The notes under the pieces are model-generated. The model did no database searches, was not told the origin of the DNA, and saw nothing but the letters and a program-made list of their open reading frames with translations. Shown in pieces: positions 18,391 to 27,275 of a DNA stretch of 64,000 nucleotides; positions within the stretch are counted from its first letter, which is position 1, and each line of letters starts with the position of its first letter. Both the position numbers and the translations under genes were made by a program. Source of the DNA: Parasphingopyxis sp. CP4 (lineage in GTDB: Bacteria; Pseudomonadota; Alphaproteobacteria; Sphingomonadales; Sphingomonadaceae); the NCBI RefSeq assembly GCF_013378055.1, contig NZ_CP051130.1, positions 1,488,001-1,552,000 on the forward strand, written 5' to 3'.

Positions 18391-19402
18391 TGTTGAAGGG
18401 ACAGGCCGTGCCGTTGCGCAGTTCGCGCGAATATTCGTAAGCATCCTTGCGGGCTGCAAGGATGGGATCGTCCGACAGATCGATGCCCGACACCAGACGA
18501 CACGGGTTGAAGCTGATATCTTTGCTATCGGCGTCCTGATCTTCGGCGATCGCTGTCAGCGCCAGTGTACCCATTACAATGCGTTTGCGTTTCATCGGCC
18601 AGCGGCGTGTTGGATCGTCAAGGGCATCGCCCTCTTCGCCGATCGTCATCAGCAAGAGGAATTTTGCCGGCCATTTGTCGAGCCGATCGCGCAGCTCCTG
18701 GTGGAGATATTTGTCGACAGGGGGTGCGCTCGGATCGGTCAGCTTTACACCAGCGACCGGCTGCCACTGAAAGCGAACATTGCGATGCCGACCATCCGGC
18801 CCTGTCACAACAAATGTATGCACGGCATTATAGGTTGCGCGAACATAGCTGACCGGCGCCCCGATCGTACCCGCGTCAAATACCGCTAACTGGGCGGAGC
18901 GATGATGGTTCGCATATTTCAGCGATCCGGTCGCATTGGTTTTGTGCTGGTCCGGATAGGGATTGGGCATTGGTGGTTTGAGCTGAAGCATGTCCTTGAT
19001 CTTCGACCATGCTGATTCAACCACTGCTGGCGTTTCTTTCGATGCCTCGGCAAATTCCAGAAACTCGTCGACTGTGCGCACGAAAAACTCACCCAGAGTC
19101 ATCATGATCAGGTCAGTTGCGCGGTCATCCTTCAGGTGAAATCGCGTCGCCATGCCGCGCACATCGGACCAACCATCGCGTTCCTTGATGCTGCCCGCAC
19201 CATTGGAGAAGCGCACAGTGACCGGCACTTGCTGGCGTTGGAAATGTTCGGCGGTGCAATAGTCCGGTGCCACGTTTGACCCTTCGAAATGGCCGATCGC
19301 GCTGATGCCGACCGTATGGATCGGCCGATTGCCCTTGCCGTGATTCGGGAAGTCCTCGATGATTGCATCGACGAGCTGTTGCGCAATACTGGGTTCGTCC
19401 AT
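18383..19402 (-). CDS. Catalase-related heme protein (short, distal Asn apparently absent)
   Basis: At 339 residues this is a mini-catalase fold protein rather than a 480-residue catalase. The distal His is His29 in RPIHTVGISAIGHFE. VRFSNGAGS and DVRGMATRF match the catalase core. The proximal heme Tyr is Tyr322 in RKDAYEYSR, four residues after Arg318. The segment that normally reads GNN-x-P-x-FF is DLIMMTLGEFFVR here, so the distal Asn is replaced. That argues for a peroxidase or hydroperoxide-converting role rather than efficient H2O2 dismutation. The ATG at 19402 follows AGGGGG. It is the first gene of a three-gene operon, with 133 bases upstream that probably hold its promoter. Confidence 0.8.
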   Translation of the reverse strand: MDEPSIAQQLVDAIIEDFPNHGKGNRPIHTVGISAIGHFEGSNVAPDYCTAEHFQRQQVPVTVRFSNGAGSIKERDGWSDVRGMATRFHLKDDRATDLIMMTLGEFFVRTVDEFLEFAEASKETPAVVESAWSKIKDMLQLKPPMPNPYPDQHKTNATGSLKYANHHRSAQLAVFDAGTIGAPVSYVRATYNAVHTFVVTGPDGRHRNVRFQWQPVAGVKLTDPSAPPVDKYLHQELRDRLDKWPAKFLLLMTIGEEGDALDDPTRRWPMKRKRIVMGTLALTAIAEDQDADSKDISFNPCRLVSGIDLSDDPILAARKDAYEYSRELRNGTACPFNNE

Positions 19403-19535
19403 ACCGCCCCCTATTCGGATAGACTTTCAGCGATTTAAGCAGGCCTGCTGCCATCGATTACCAACCAGCATCGACGCTTTGTACGTGGAGTGCAAGCTGG
19501 ACCAAATACTGGCCACGCATTTGGCGGCCCGCCAA

Positions 19536-21179
19536 TCAGCCCGCAGCTTCAGCGTCCAGCGCGCGTTGCTTGATCGCGGCATAATCGAGTTTTCCGTTCG
19601 GAGCGCGACCGACGCTGTCGACATAGAGGAAGGATCGCGGCGTCTTATAGTCGGCCAGTTGATCGCGCACCCAGCCGACCAAAGTCTCATCGCCGGGATT
19701 GTCCGCACCCGGCATCAGTTCGACCACCGCGCAGATCCGTTCACCCCAGCGCGGATCCGGCAAGCCGGTAACCGCCACATCGCGTACCGCATCATGTCGG
19801 CGGAGCGCCTCTTCCACCTCTTCAGGGAAGACTTTCTCACCACCCGTATTGATACATTGCGAACCGCGGCCCAGAATTTCGAGCGTGCCGTCGTCATTGA
19901 CCAACGCCCAATCGCCCGGGATGCACCAGCGCTCCCCTTCGATGACCGGAAAAGTCTTCGCGGTTTTCTCTTCGTCCTTATAGTATCCGACCGGATTGAA
20001 TCCGCCGACGGCGAGCATCCCTTTCTCACCCGACCCCGGTTCGACGCGGCGATGATCCTCGGTGAAGACAGCGCAGGTCTCACCGCTCTCAAAACGTGCG
20101 GTTTGCGTTTCTCCCTGAGCATTGGTGACCGACATGCCCATGCCCAATGCTTCGGACGACGAATAGCTGTCGATCAGATTGACCTGCGGCATGTGGCGGA
20201 TCAGGCCAAGCTTGGTCTCGCGGGTCCACATTGCGCCGGACGAGGTCATCAGCAACATGCTCGAGAGGTCCCACCGGCCCGGGTTCGCGTCGAGCGCATC
20301 CAGCAATGGCTGGCCGAACGGTTCCCCGACAATCGTGGATCGCGTCGCTTTGTGCTGGGCTGCTGTATCGAGCATTCCCTCGGCCGAAAATTTGCCGGTT
20401 GGCAGCAGGATCACGGTGCCACCAGCGACCAGCGCTGCCATCGAGGTCAGCAAACCGGTGCCATGCATTAGCGGCGGCGCGATAAGCGACCGAGATTTGA
20501 GCGGCGATGCAGCCGCTCTTGGCCCCGCATCTTCCGGCTTGTCGAGCGGCGGCACGCCCAGCAAGGGCACCGCACCAAATTCGCTTTTCGCCAGGAGATC
20601 ATGCAGCCGCCACATCACACCCTTGGGCATGCCGGTCGTACCACCGGTATAGATCATCAACAGGTCTTCATTGCTCCGGCCCCAATCGGCTTCGTACGGC
20701 CGTTGCGCGGCATCGACCCCAATCACATCTTCGTAGCGCACCGCCCAATCGGGGCAATCTGCGTCGCCGACGCCTGCGGCGATCCAGCGCTTCACGGTGC
20801 CCAACGTCTCTCGAACCGCCTCAATCGTCGCAGCATATTCGATATCGAACAACACCACTTCGGCATCGGCATTATCGATGAGATAAGCGAGCTCGGCCGA
20901 GGTGTAACGATAATTGATGTTCAGCGGCGTGAGCGCGGCCTTGAAGGATGCGTAATAGCCAACGAGAAATTCCGGACGGTTGGGCGTGTACATCGCGACG
21001 CTCGCCTTCTGGCCCAATCCTTCACCGACCATATAGGCCGCCAGTGCATCGGCCTGGCGATCGAATTCTGCCCAGCTCACAACAGTGTCGCCCTGAATGA
21101 TGGCGGCTTCGTCCGGCTGCGCTGCCGCAATCGACTCCCAGAGATAGGCGTAGTTCCAGATTATTTCATTCTCGGCCAT
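19536..21179 (-). CDS. Acyl-CoA synthetase (AMP-forming)
   Basis: This 547-residue ANL-superfamily ligase would activate a carboxylic acid to its acyl-CoA by way of an acyl-AMP. The phosphate loop YTGGTTGMPKGVMW is near residue 192. The adenine-binding region is around SSSEALGMG, with the aspartate motif WCIPGDWALVNDDG and the hinge EILGRGSQCINTGGEKVFPEEVEEAL. The C-terminal catalytic lysine lies in RAPNGKLDYAAIK. It resembles long-chain or steroid/terpenoid acid CoA ligases (FadD type) annotated in actinobacteria and sphingomonads. The chain specificity cannot be read. GAGGAG supports the ATG. It is divergent from the DUF3604 gene across 175 bases in which I see no clear operator. Confidence 0.9.
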   Translation of the reverse strand: MAENEIIWNYAYLWESIAAAQPDEAAIIQGDTVVSWAEFDRQADALAAYMVGEGLGQKASVAMYTPNRPEFLVGYYASFKAALTPLNINYRYTSAELAYLIDNADAEVVLFDIEYAATIEAVRETLGTVKRWIAAGVGDADCPDWAVRYEDVIGVDAAQRPYEADWGRSNEDLLMIYTGGTTGMPKGVMWRLHDLLAKSEFGAVPLLGVPPLDKPEDAGPRAAASPLKSRSLIAPPLMHGTGLLTSMAALVAGGTVILLPTGKFSAEGMLDTAAQHKATRSTIVGEPFGQPLLDALDANPGRWDLSSMLLMTSSGAMWTRETKLGLIRHMPQVNLIDSYSSSEALGMGMSVTNAQGETQTARFESGETCAVFTEDHRRVEPGSGEKGMLAVGGFNPVGYYKDEEKTAKTFPVIEGERWCIPGDWALVNDDGTLEILGRGSQCINTGGEKVFPEEVEEALRRHDAVRDVAVTGLPDPRWGERICAVVELMPGADNPGDETLVGWVRDQLADYKTPRSFLYVDSVGRAPNGKLDYAAIKQRALDAEAAG

Positions 21180-21354
21180 TGCGGTGGCGCTCCTCTCGAT
21201 CCTTCGCTGGAAAGGGTAAACTGTACCGGGAAATCCTGCGCTCGCAATGGCTAGGCGGTGAATAGTGGCATCAATCAGGAATTATTACCCACTTGCCTCG
21301 CCCGCCTCTACCGGCCCATAGTCAAGTCGGGGGGATGCTTCGGGAGGGCGCACA

Positions 21355-23259
21355 ATGATGAAATCGAGATTCCACAAAGGGGGCGGCATGTTGGCCCTCT
21401 CCGCCATGCTGCTATCGGCATGCCAGTCAGGCGAGCGGGCCCCAACACCAGAGGAACTGGCCATGTCACCGGATGGCGGCACGACCGCGTGCCCGAGCCA
21501 GGTGCTATGGGGTGATACCCATCTGCACACCTCCAACAGTGTCGACGCGGTGTTCAATGGCGTACGCCTGACGGCTGAAGACGCGCTTCGCTTTGCGCGC
21601 GGCGATGAAGTTCGCTCGACAACGGGTCTTGATGCGCAATTGTCGCGACCGCTCGATTTTCTTGTTGTCTCGGATCATGCCGAGGTAATCGGCATTGGCC
21701 GCCGCATTGCTGACGGCGATCCGGCATTGATCTCCGACCCGACCGTCCGGCGGTGGCATGAGATGATGAACGAGAGCTATGCGCAATCGACCCGCGCCGC
21801 GCGCGAGCTGATTGTTGGCTATGCGCAAGACACACTGCCAGAAATACTGGCAGATCCGGAAATCGCGCGTGAGACGATAACCTCCACCTGGGCCGAACAT
21901 GTCGAGACGGTCGAGCGCTATAATGACCCGGGCACCTTCACCAGTTTCATCGGCTATGAATATACCTCCATGCCGACCGGCAATAATCTGCACCGTGTCG
22001 TAATGTATCGGGACGGGTTGGACGTATTTGGCGAAACACTCCCCTTCCCGGCCAATCAGAGCCAGGATCCCGAAGACCTATGGGCCTATCTTGCGGCTTA
22101 TGAGGAACGGACCGGCGGCCGGGCCATGGCCATTCCGCACAATGCCAATCTATCGAACGGCCTGATGTTTGCGATGGAAGATTTCGAAGGCAACGCGCTG
22201 ACTCGCGACTATGCTGAACGTCGCCAGCGCTGGGAGCCGATTGTCGAAGTCACCCAGTTCAAGGGCGATGGCGAAGCGCATCCCAGCCTCTCCCCAGACG
22301 ATGAATTTGCCGATTTCGGCAATACCGGCTGGGACACGGCCAATCTCGATGCGTCCATACCGAAAGAACCCGGGATGTTCGAGGGCGAATATGCCCGCGC
22401 CGCCTTGCAGCGCGGTCTGCTCCTTGAATCACTGCTCGGCGTCAATCCGTTCCAGTTCGGCATGATCGGCGCGACCGACAGCCATACGGCGCTCGCAACC
22501 GGCGATGAGGACAATTATTTCGGCAAGTTCGTTTCCGACGAACCCAATGCTACGCGGGCGGCACACTCGATCGGTGCTTCGATCAGAGGCCGGCTCGGCT
22601 GGCAATATCTGGCAGGCGGCTATGCGGGCGTCTGGGCCGGCGCCAATTCGCGCGCGGCTATCTTCGATGCGATGGCGCGCCGGGAAGTCTATGCCACAAC
22701 TGGCCCGCGCATGACGGTCCGGCTGTTTGCTGGCTGGGATCTGGAAGATGCCGATCTCTCCGCCGATCCGTGCACTCTGTATGACCGGGCTGTGCCGATG
22801 GGCGGCAATCTCTCAGGCACCGGTGATGCACCGCGCTTACTGGTGACCGCAATGATGGATCCGGAAGGTGCCAATCTCGATCGCGTACAGATCGTCAAAG
22901 GCTGGCTCGACAGTGACGGGGAGCTGCAGGAGCAGGTCTATGACATTGCCTGGGGCGATGCCGACACGCGCAGCGTCGATGACGATGGTCGCGTCGCGCC
23001 GGTCGGCAATACCGTCGACCTTGAAGCGGCAACCTATGAGAACAGCATTGGTGATCCTGAGCTCAGCGCTGTCTGGACCGATCCGGATTTCGATCCGGCT
23101 GAGCGGGCTTTCTATTATGTTCGCGTCATCGAGATCCCGACGCCGCGCTGGCCGGTATATGATCGGCTGCGCTTCGGGGCAGAGATTGCCGAGGGCACTG
23201 AGCTTGTTTCGCAAGAACGCGCCTATAGCTCACCCGTCTGGTACTCGCCGGAAGCCTAG
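21355..23259 (+). CDS. DUF3604 family PHP-like lipoprotein
   Basis: This 634-residue exported lipoprotein carries the signal MMKSRFHKGGGMLALSAMLLSAC, with Cys23 in the lipobox LSAC. The mature protein begins a PHP-type metal site: LWGDTHLHTSNSVDA (HLH at 56-58), DFLVVSDHAEVIGIG (Asp/His near 108), IPHNANLSNG and GATDSHTALA. This is the layout of a multinuclear metal hydrolase of the PHP superfamily, and DUF3604 (PF12228) has no established substrate. The C-terminal 200 residues look like a beta-sandwich (LLVTAMMDPEGANLDRVQIVKGW). GGGAGGG precedes the ATG. The next two genes follow without a gap, suggesting a periplasmic complex. Confidence 0.85.
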   Translation: MMKSRFHKGGGMLALSAMLLSACQSGERAPTPEELAMSPDGGTTACPSQVLWGDTHLHTSNSVDAVFNGVRLTAEDALRFARGDEVRSTTGLDAQLSRPLDFLVVSDHAEVIGIGRRIADGDPALISDPTVRRWHEMMNESYAQSTRAARELIVGYAQDTLPEILADPEIARETITSTWAEHVETVERYNDPGTFTSFIGYEYTSMPTGNNLHRVVMYRDGLDVFGETLPFPANQSQDPEDLWAYLAAYEERTGGRAMAIPHNANLSNGLMFAMEDFEGNALTRDYAERRQRWEPIVEVTQFKGDGEAHPSLSPDDEFADFGNTGWDTANLDASIPKEPGMFEGEYARAALQRGLLLESLLGVNPFQFGMIGATDSHTALATGDEDNYFGKFVSDEPNATRAAHSIGASIRGRLGWQYLAGGYAGVWAGANSRAAIFDAMARREVYATTGPRMTVRLFAGWDLEDADLSADPCTLYDRAVPMGGNLSGTGDAPRLLVTAMMDPEGANLDRVQIVKGWLDSDGELQEQVYDIAWGDADTRSVDDDGRVAPVGNTVDLEAATYENSIGDPELSAVWTDPDFDPAERAFYYVRVIEIPTPRWPVYDRLRFGAEIAEGTELVSQERAYSSPVWYSPEA

Positions 23260-23262
23260 TTG

Positions 23263-24078
23263 ATGGAAAGCCGATGGCGGTCATGGCTGCGCGAGCCGCT
23301 GGTCCATTTCCTGCTGGTAGGAGCATTGCTGTTCCTTGTGCTGGGCCGCTCTGGGACGGGCCATCCTGAAGGCTATTCAATCCGCGTTGATGACGATCAG
23401 ATCGCGCGTATTGCGGCCAATTGGGAGCGAACCTGGCAACGTCCGCCCACCGCAGAGGAGCTGGACCGACTCATCGACGGATTTGTGCGCGAGGAAATCT
23501 ACTTCCGCGAAGCATTGCGATTGGGTCTGGACGAGGATGACATCGTCATCCGCCGACGCCTCCGATCGAAGATGGAGTTTCTTGCCCGGGCATCGGTCGA
23601 AAGCGAAGCGCCAGATGATAGCGTGCTGCAGCAATGGCTGGACGATCATCCGGAGATCTACGCGGTCGATGCCGTGATGACTTTTGATCAAATCTATCTC
23701 GGTGAGGATGGCGAGGAAGCCGATATCCGCGCGGCCCTGGAAAATGGAACCGACCCGCAGGAGCTTAGCGCGACGACGCGCTTGCCGTTCAGCATGGCCG
23801 GCGCCAGCCGATCTGCGGTTGAGCGCCAGTTTGGCGAGGCATTTGCAGGCGCTATCGATGCGGAACTGATTGGCGAGTGGCAAGGGCCGGTTCAATCGGG
23901 CTTTGGCGCGCATCTCGTGCGGCTGCGGGCCTATGATGCTGGTCAGACGCCAACGCTGGCCGATGTCCGCCAACGGGTTGAGAATGACTGGCGAGACGCC
24001 ACCGCTGCACAGCGCGAAGAAGAAGCCTTTGCCCTTCTCCGCTCGGCCTATTCGGTTGAGATCGAAGGCCGCGATTGA
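23263..24078 (+). CDS. Membrane-anchored parvulin-type peptidyl-prolyl isomerase
   Basis: This 271-residue protein has an N-terminal anchor, SWLREPLVHFLLVGALLFLVLG, and a periplasmic remainder. Residues about 50-120 form the helical SurA/PrsA-like chaperone arm (EELDRLIDGFVREEIYFREALRLGLDEDD). A divergent PpiC domain follows (FDQIYLGEDGEEADIRAALENG, then LIGEWQGPVQSGFGAHLVRLRAY). The start lies 3 bases after the DUF3604 stop, and the stop overlaps the HupE-like gene by 4 bases. Members of this type regularly accompany DUF3604 and HupE-like genes, so it is probably a dedicated folding factor for the lipoprotein or the transporter. That is inference. Confidence 0.8.
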   Translation: MESRWRSWLREPLVHFLLVGALLFLVLGRSGTGHPEGYSIRVDDDQIARIAANWERTWQRPPTAEELDRLIDGFVREEIYFREALRLGLDEDDIVIRRRLRSKMEFLARASVESEAPDDSVLQQWLDDHPEIYAVDAVMTFDQIYLGEDGEEADIRAALENGTDPQELSATTRLPFSMAGASRSAVERQFGEAFAGAIDAELIGEWQGPVQSGFGAHLVRLRAYDAGQTPTLADVRQRVENDWRDATAAQREEEAFALLRSAYSVEIEGRD

Positions 24079-25058
24079 GGTATCTGGCGGCGTTTCTGTT
24101 TGCGATCCTGATATCGCTCTCGACCGCAGCTTCGGCCGACGAAATGCGGCCCGGTTATCTCGATTTCACCCAGCAAAGCGAGAGCCAGTGGCGCCTCGTC
24201 TGGAAGGCACCGGCCGGTAATGGAATCACGACGGGGGTTGAACCTGTCGTGCCACCTGGCTGCACGATGGGCAGGCCTTCGCAGCGGACCGTGCCTCGCG
24301 CTGTCGTCACGCAATGGACGGTGGAGTGTGAAGGAGCGGTTATTGGCCAGCCGATCGGACTCGCCAATTATCAGGCAAGCCTCGTCGATGTCCTGCTGCG
24401 TGTCGCTCCGCTCGATCGTCCCTCCCAGGCCATTCGCCTGACTCCTTCGGAACCCATGGCGGAAATCGCAGCGCGTGCGGACCGGTGGCAGGTGGCGCGC
24501 ACTTATTTTGTTATTGGCATCGACCATATAGTCTTCGGCTTTGATCACCTGCTCTTCGTGCTGGCATTGGTGTTGCTGCTCAAAGGCGGCTGGACGATCG
24601 CCAAGACCGTCACCGCCTTCACCATCGCGCATTCGATCACGCTGGTCGGTATGACGCTGGGGTTTTTCGGGCTTCCTTCCCAACCTGTCGAGGCGGTGAT
24701 CGCGCTGTCGATCCTGTTTCTCGCCGTGGAGATCGTAAAGCGACGCGACGGCGAACCACCGCGTCTGTCCGAACGGATTCCCTGGCTCGTCGCCTTTCTT
24801 TTCGGACTGTTGCACGGCTTTGGCTTTGCCGGCGCACTGGCCGAGATAGGCTTGCCAGAGAATGAAACCCCGATGGCTTTGCTCACCTTCAACCTTGGTG
24901 TGGAGGTTGGCCAGCTCGCGATTGTCTTCGTCGCACTTGGCCTGCTCGCGCTCGTCGATCGTTTCGCCACCGCGCTCAGTCATCCCGGCAAGCGCATCGC
25001 CGCTTATGCCATCGGTATTACCGCAAGCTATTGGTTCATCGAACGGACCCTGGCCTAG
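24075..25058 (+). CDS. HupE/UreJ-like membrane protein with periplasmic domain
   Basis: This 327-residue protein has an N-terminal signal (RYLAAFLFAILISLSTAASA). A periplasmic beta-rich domain of about 120 residues contains two Cys (PGCTMGRPS and WTVECEG) that could form a disulfide. A six-helix HupE/UreJ-type membrane domain follows. Conserved His/Asp/Glu in helices are GIDHIVFGFDHLLFVL, FTIAHSITL, FGLLHGFGFAGAL and FNLGVEVGQL. HupE and UreJ are nickel or cobalt permease relatives, so divalent metal transport is the likely role. The TTG at 24075 overlaps the previous stop as TTGA. It is the last gene of the trio; 84 bases follow before the next gene. Confidence 0.8.
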   Translation: MRYLAAFLFAILISLSTAASADEMRPGYLDFTQQSESQWRLVWKAPAGNGITTGVEPVVPPGCTMGRPSQRTVPRAVVTQWTVECEGAVIGQPIGLANYQASLVDVLLRVAPLDRPSQAIRLTPSEPMAEIAARADRWQVARTYFVIGIDHIVFGFDHLLFVLALVLLLKGGWTIAKTVTAFTIAHSITLVGMTLGFFGLPSQPVEAVIALSILFLAVEIVKRRDGEPPRLSERIPWLVAFLFGLLHGFGFAGALAEIGLPENETPMALLTFNLGVEVGQLAIVFVALGLLALVDRFATALSHPGKRIAAYAIGITASYWFIERTLA

Positions 25059-25142
25059 CGAGGCCGCATCCTTGCAGCCTTTGAAATTGACCGGGAACCG
25101 ACCATCGCATAGCTCGGAGCGGAATAGGTCAGGAGAGAATAG

Positions 25143-26141
25143 ATGGATGTAAAGCGCACCCCGGATAGCTGTTTCGAAGGATTGTCCGGCTATCCGTTCG
25201 AACCGCATTACCACATTGTCACAGCAGCGGACGGAACTGAGCTGCGCCTCCATTATCTCGACGAGGGGCCGAGCGACGGCGAGCCGATCTTGTGCATGCA
25301 TGGCCAACCAAGCTGGTCCTATCTCTATCGCAAGATGATCCCGATCCTGACCGCCGCCGGCTATCGCGTTATCGCACCCGACCTGATTGGCTTTGGCCGG
25401 TCAGACAAACCCGCCAGCATCGACGATTACACCTATGCCGGCCATGTCGACTGGATGGAGCAATGGCTGACGGGGCTGGACCTCAATGGCCTGACATTGG
25501 TCTGCCAGGATTGGGGCGGATTGATCGGCCTGCGGCTTGTGGGCGCGCATCCGGATCGCTTTGCGCGTCTGGTGATCGCCAATACCGGGCTCCCAAGCTC
25601 AGCCCAGGTGAATGATGACATGTCGGAAATGCTCGGCAAAATGTATCCGGCCGTGCCGGTGCCGAGCGCCCAGGAGGTCGGCGAGCAGTTCCAAAGCGGC
25701 AATCCCGGCGCGTTTCTCTATTGGGTGAAATATGCCGCCGAAGCGCCCGACTTTACGCCGCGCGCGGTATTCGAGCTTCTCTCCCAGATTGAGGATTCGG
25801 ACGTTCTCGATGGCTATGCCGCGCCGTTCCCGGATGAAAGCTATATCGCTGGCGCTCGCAAATTCCCCAGCCTGGTGCCACTGCTGCCGCATCACAAGGC
25901 CGATCGGGAAGACAATGACCGGGCATGGGCTGTCCTCGAAAAGTTCGACAAGCCCGTGCTGACCGCTTTTTCCGATCAGGATCCGGTTACCCGTGGCGGC
26001 GAGAAGGCATTTCAGGATCGCGTTGCCGGCGCCAAAGGTCGCGATCATGTGACCATCGCTGGCGGTGGGCACTTCCTGCAAGAAGACAGCGCCCAAGCCC
26101 TTTCAGATGCTGTGATCACATTCATGCGGGAAACAGGCTGA
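25143..26141 (+). CDS. Haloalkane dehalogenase, HLD-I (DhlA-like)
   Basis: This 332-residue alpha/beta hydrolase would cleave carbon-halogen bonds to give an alcohol and halide (EC 3.8.1.5). Oxyanion-hole residues are in MHGQPSWSYLYRKM. The nucleophile elbow is CQDWGG, with Asp123 and halide-binding Trp124. The cap carries FLYWVKYAAEAP, where a tryptophan aligns with the second halide-stabilising Trp of DhlA, and YAAPFPDESYIAGARKFP, which is closely DhlA-like. The catalytic acid is in FSDQDPVTRGG and the base His in GGGHFLQED. AGGAGAG precedes the ATG. It is followed by an MBL-fold protein and a symporter on the same strand. Natural substrates are unknown and the activity needs assay. Confidence 0.85.
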   Translation: MDVKRTPDSCFEGLSGYPFEPHYHIVTAADGTELRLHYLDEGPSDGEPILCMHGQPSWSYLYRKMIPILTAAGYRVIAPDLIGFGRSDKPASIDDYTYAGHVDWMEQWLTGLDLNGLTLVCQDWGGLIGLRLVGAHPDRFARLVIANTGLPSSAQVNDDMSEMLGKMYPAVPVPSAQEVGEQFQSGNPGAFLYWVKYAAEAPDFTPRAVFELLSQIEDSDVLDGYAAPFPDESYIAGARKFPSLVPLLPHHKADREDNDRAWAVLEKFDKPVLTAFSDQDPVTRGGEKAFQDRVAGAKGRDHVTIAGGGHFLQEDSAQALSDAVITFMRETG

Positions 26142-26186
26142 CGGGCGGCAAGTGATAGATCGGGATTGGACCAGGGCGATACGGGG

Positions 26187-27275
26187 ATGAGCAAAGCCAT
26201 GCGTTGGATACTACTTACCGCTGGGCTGATCGCGGTCGTGTTGGCAGCCAGCTATTTCCTGTTCCAACGCCAGATCGGCCAGATGTTGTTCGAGCGAGCT
26301 GTGACCCAGCGGGTTGCGCAAGACCCGACCGCGGACCTGCCTGATGGGCTGCATGTCTATATGTGCGGAACCGGATCGCCGATGGCGGACCACAATCGAG
26401 CCGGCCCCTGTGTCGGGATCGTCGCCGGCGAGCAGGCGGTTCTATTCGATGTCGGGGCTGGCAGCATGCGGACCGCCAATCGGATGGGTTTCCCGGTCGC
26501 CCAGATCCAGACCCTGTATCTCACCCATCTCCATTCCGATCATTTTGACGGTATTGGCGAATTGCTGGTCCAGGCCTGGGTCGGCGGCAGCAGAGACACG
26601 CCCCTCCCTGTTCTGGGGCCCGCCGGGACGATCGAGACTGTGGAGGGGATCAACGCGGCCTATCGCGTCGACAGTAGCTATCGGACGGCTCACCATGGCG
26701 CTGCGGTCGCCAATCCCGATGGCTATGGATTTGCCCCTGTCGAGTTTGAGGTCACCCACAGCGATGACAATATGGTCGTGTTCGATCGCGATGGTTTGAC
26801 GATCACGGCGTTTCCCGTATCCCACGATCCGATTGTCAATCCGGTTGGCTATCGGATCGACTATGGCGGCCGATCCGTGGTGATCAGCGGTGACACGATC
26901 TATCAGGAAAGCCTGGTTGCTGCAGCGCAAGACGTCGACATTCTGATCCATGAGGCGCTCGACCCCGATATGATTGGGCTGATGGAACAGGCGGCGGAAG
27001 ATCAGGGTGCAGACGCGATCGCCAAAGTATTATTCGATATCCAGGACTATCACGCCTCGCCGGAAGACGCGGCCCGGGCCGCGCAAGAAGCTGGGGCCGG
27101 TGAGCTTGTCCTTTATCATATCGTACCGCCGCTACCGACGAGCATGCTCAATGCGTTTTTTCTCGGAGACGCGGAAAGCCTGTTCGATGGTCCGATCCAT
27201 GTCGGTGAAGATGGCATGCGAATTAGCCTTCCAGCTGACAGCGACACGGTGACGATCAGCAATACGCTACGGTGA
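26187..27275 (+). CDS. Membrane-anchored metallo-beta-lactamase-fold hydrolase
   Basis: This protein has 362 residues with an N-terminal hydrophobic anchor (WILLTAGLIAVVLAASYFLF), placing the catalytic part outside the cytoplasm. The metal motif is LTHLHSDHFDGIGEL (HxHxDH), with a further His in ISGDTIYQESL/HEALDPD and in DYHASPEDAARAAQEAGA/LVLYHIVPP. The layout is close to the RNase Z/arylsulfatase-like branch of the fold. The early CGTGSPMADHNRAGPC and the late HIVPP are typical of exported members annotated only as MBL-fold hydrolases. ATG 26187 is preferred over the TTG at 26166, and ATG 26199 is also possible. It overlaps the next gene by 4 bases. Confidence 0.8.
   Translation: MSKAMRWILLTAGLIAVVLAASYFLFQRQIGQMLFERAVTQRVAQDPTADLPDGLHVYMCGTGSPMADHNRAGPCVGIVAGEQAVLFDVGAGSMRTANRMGFPVAQIQTLYLTHLHSDHFDGIGELLVQAWVGGSRDTPLPVLGPAGTIETVEGINAAYRVDSSYRTAHHGAAVANPDGYGFAPVEFEVTHSDDNMVVFDRDGLTITAFPVSHDPIVNPVGYRIDYGGRSVVISGDTIYQESLVAAAQDVDILIHEALDPDMIGLMEQAAEDQGADAIAKVLFDIQDYHASPEDAARAAQEAGAGELVLYHIVPPLPTSMLNAFFLGDAESLFDGPIHVGEDGMRISLPADSDTVTISNTLR

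Noticed and set aside
24048-25307. A 419-codon minus-strand frame over the HupE-like gene
   Set aside because: Low-complexity, Arg/Gln/His-rich translation with no recognisable motif, fully antisense to a membrane protein with clear helices and histidine rows.
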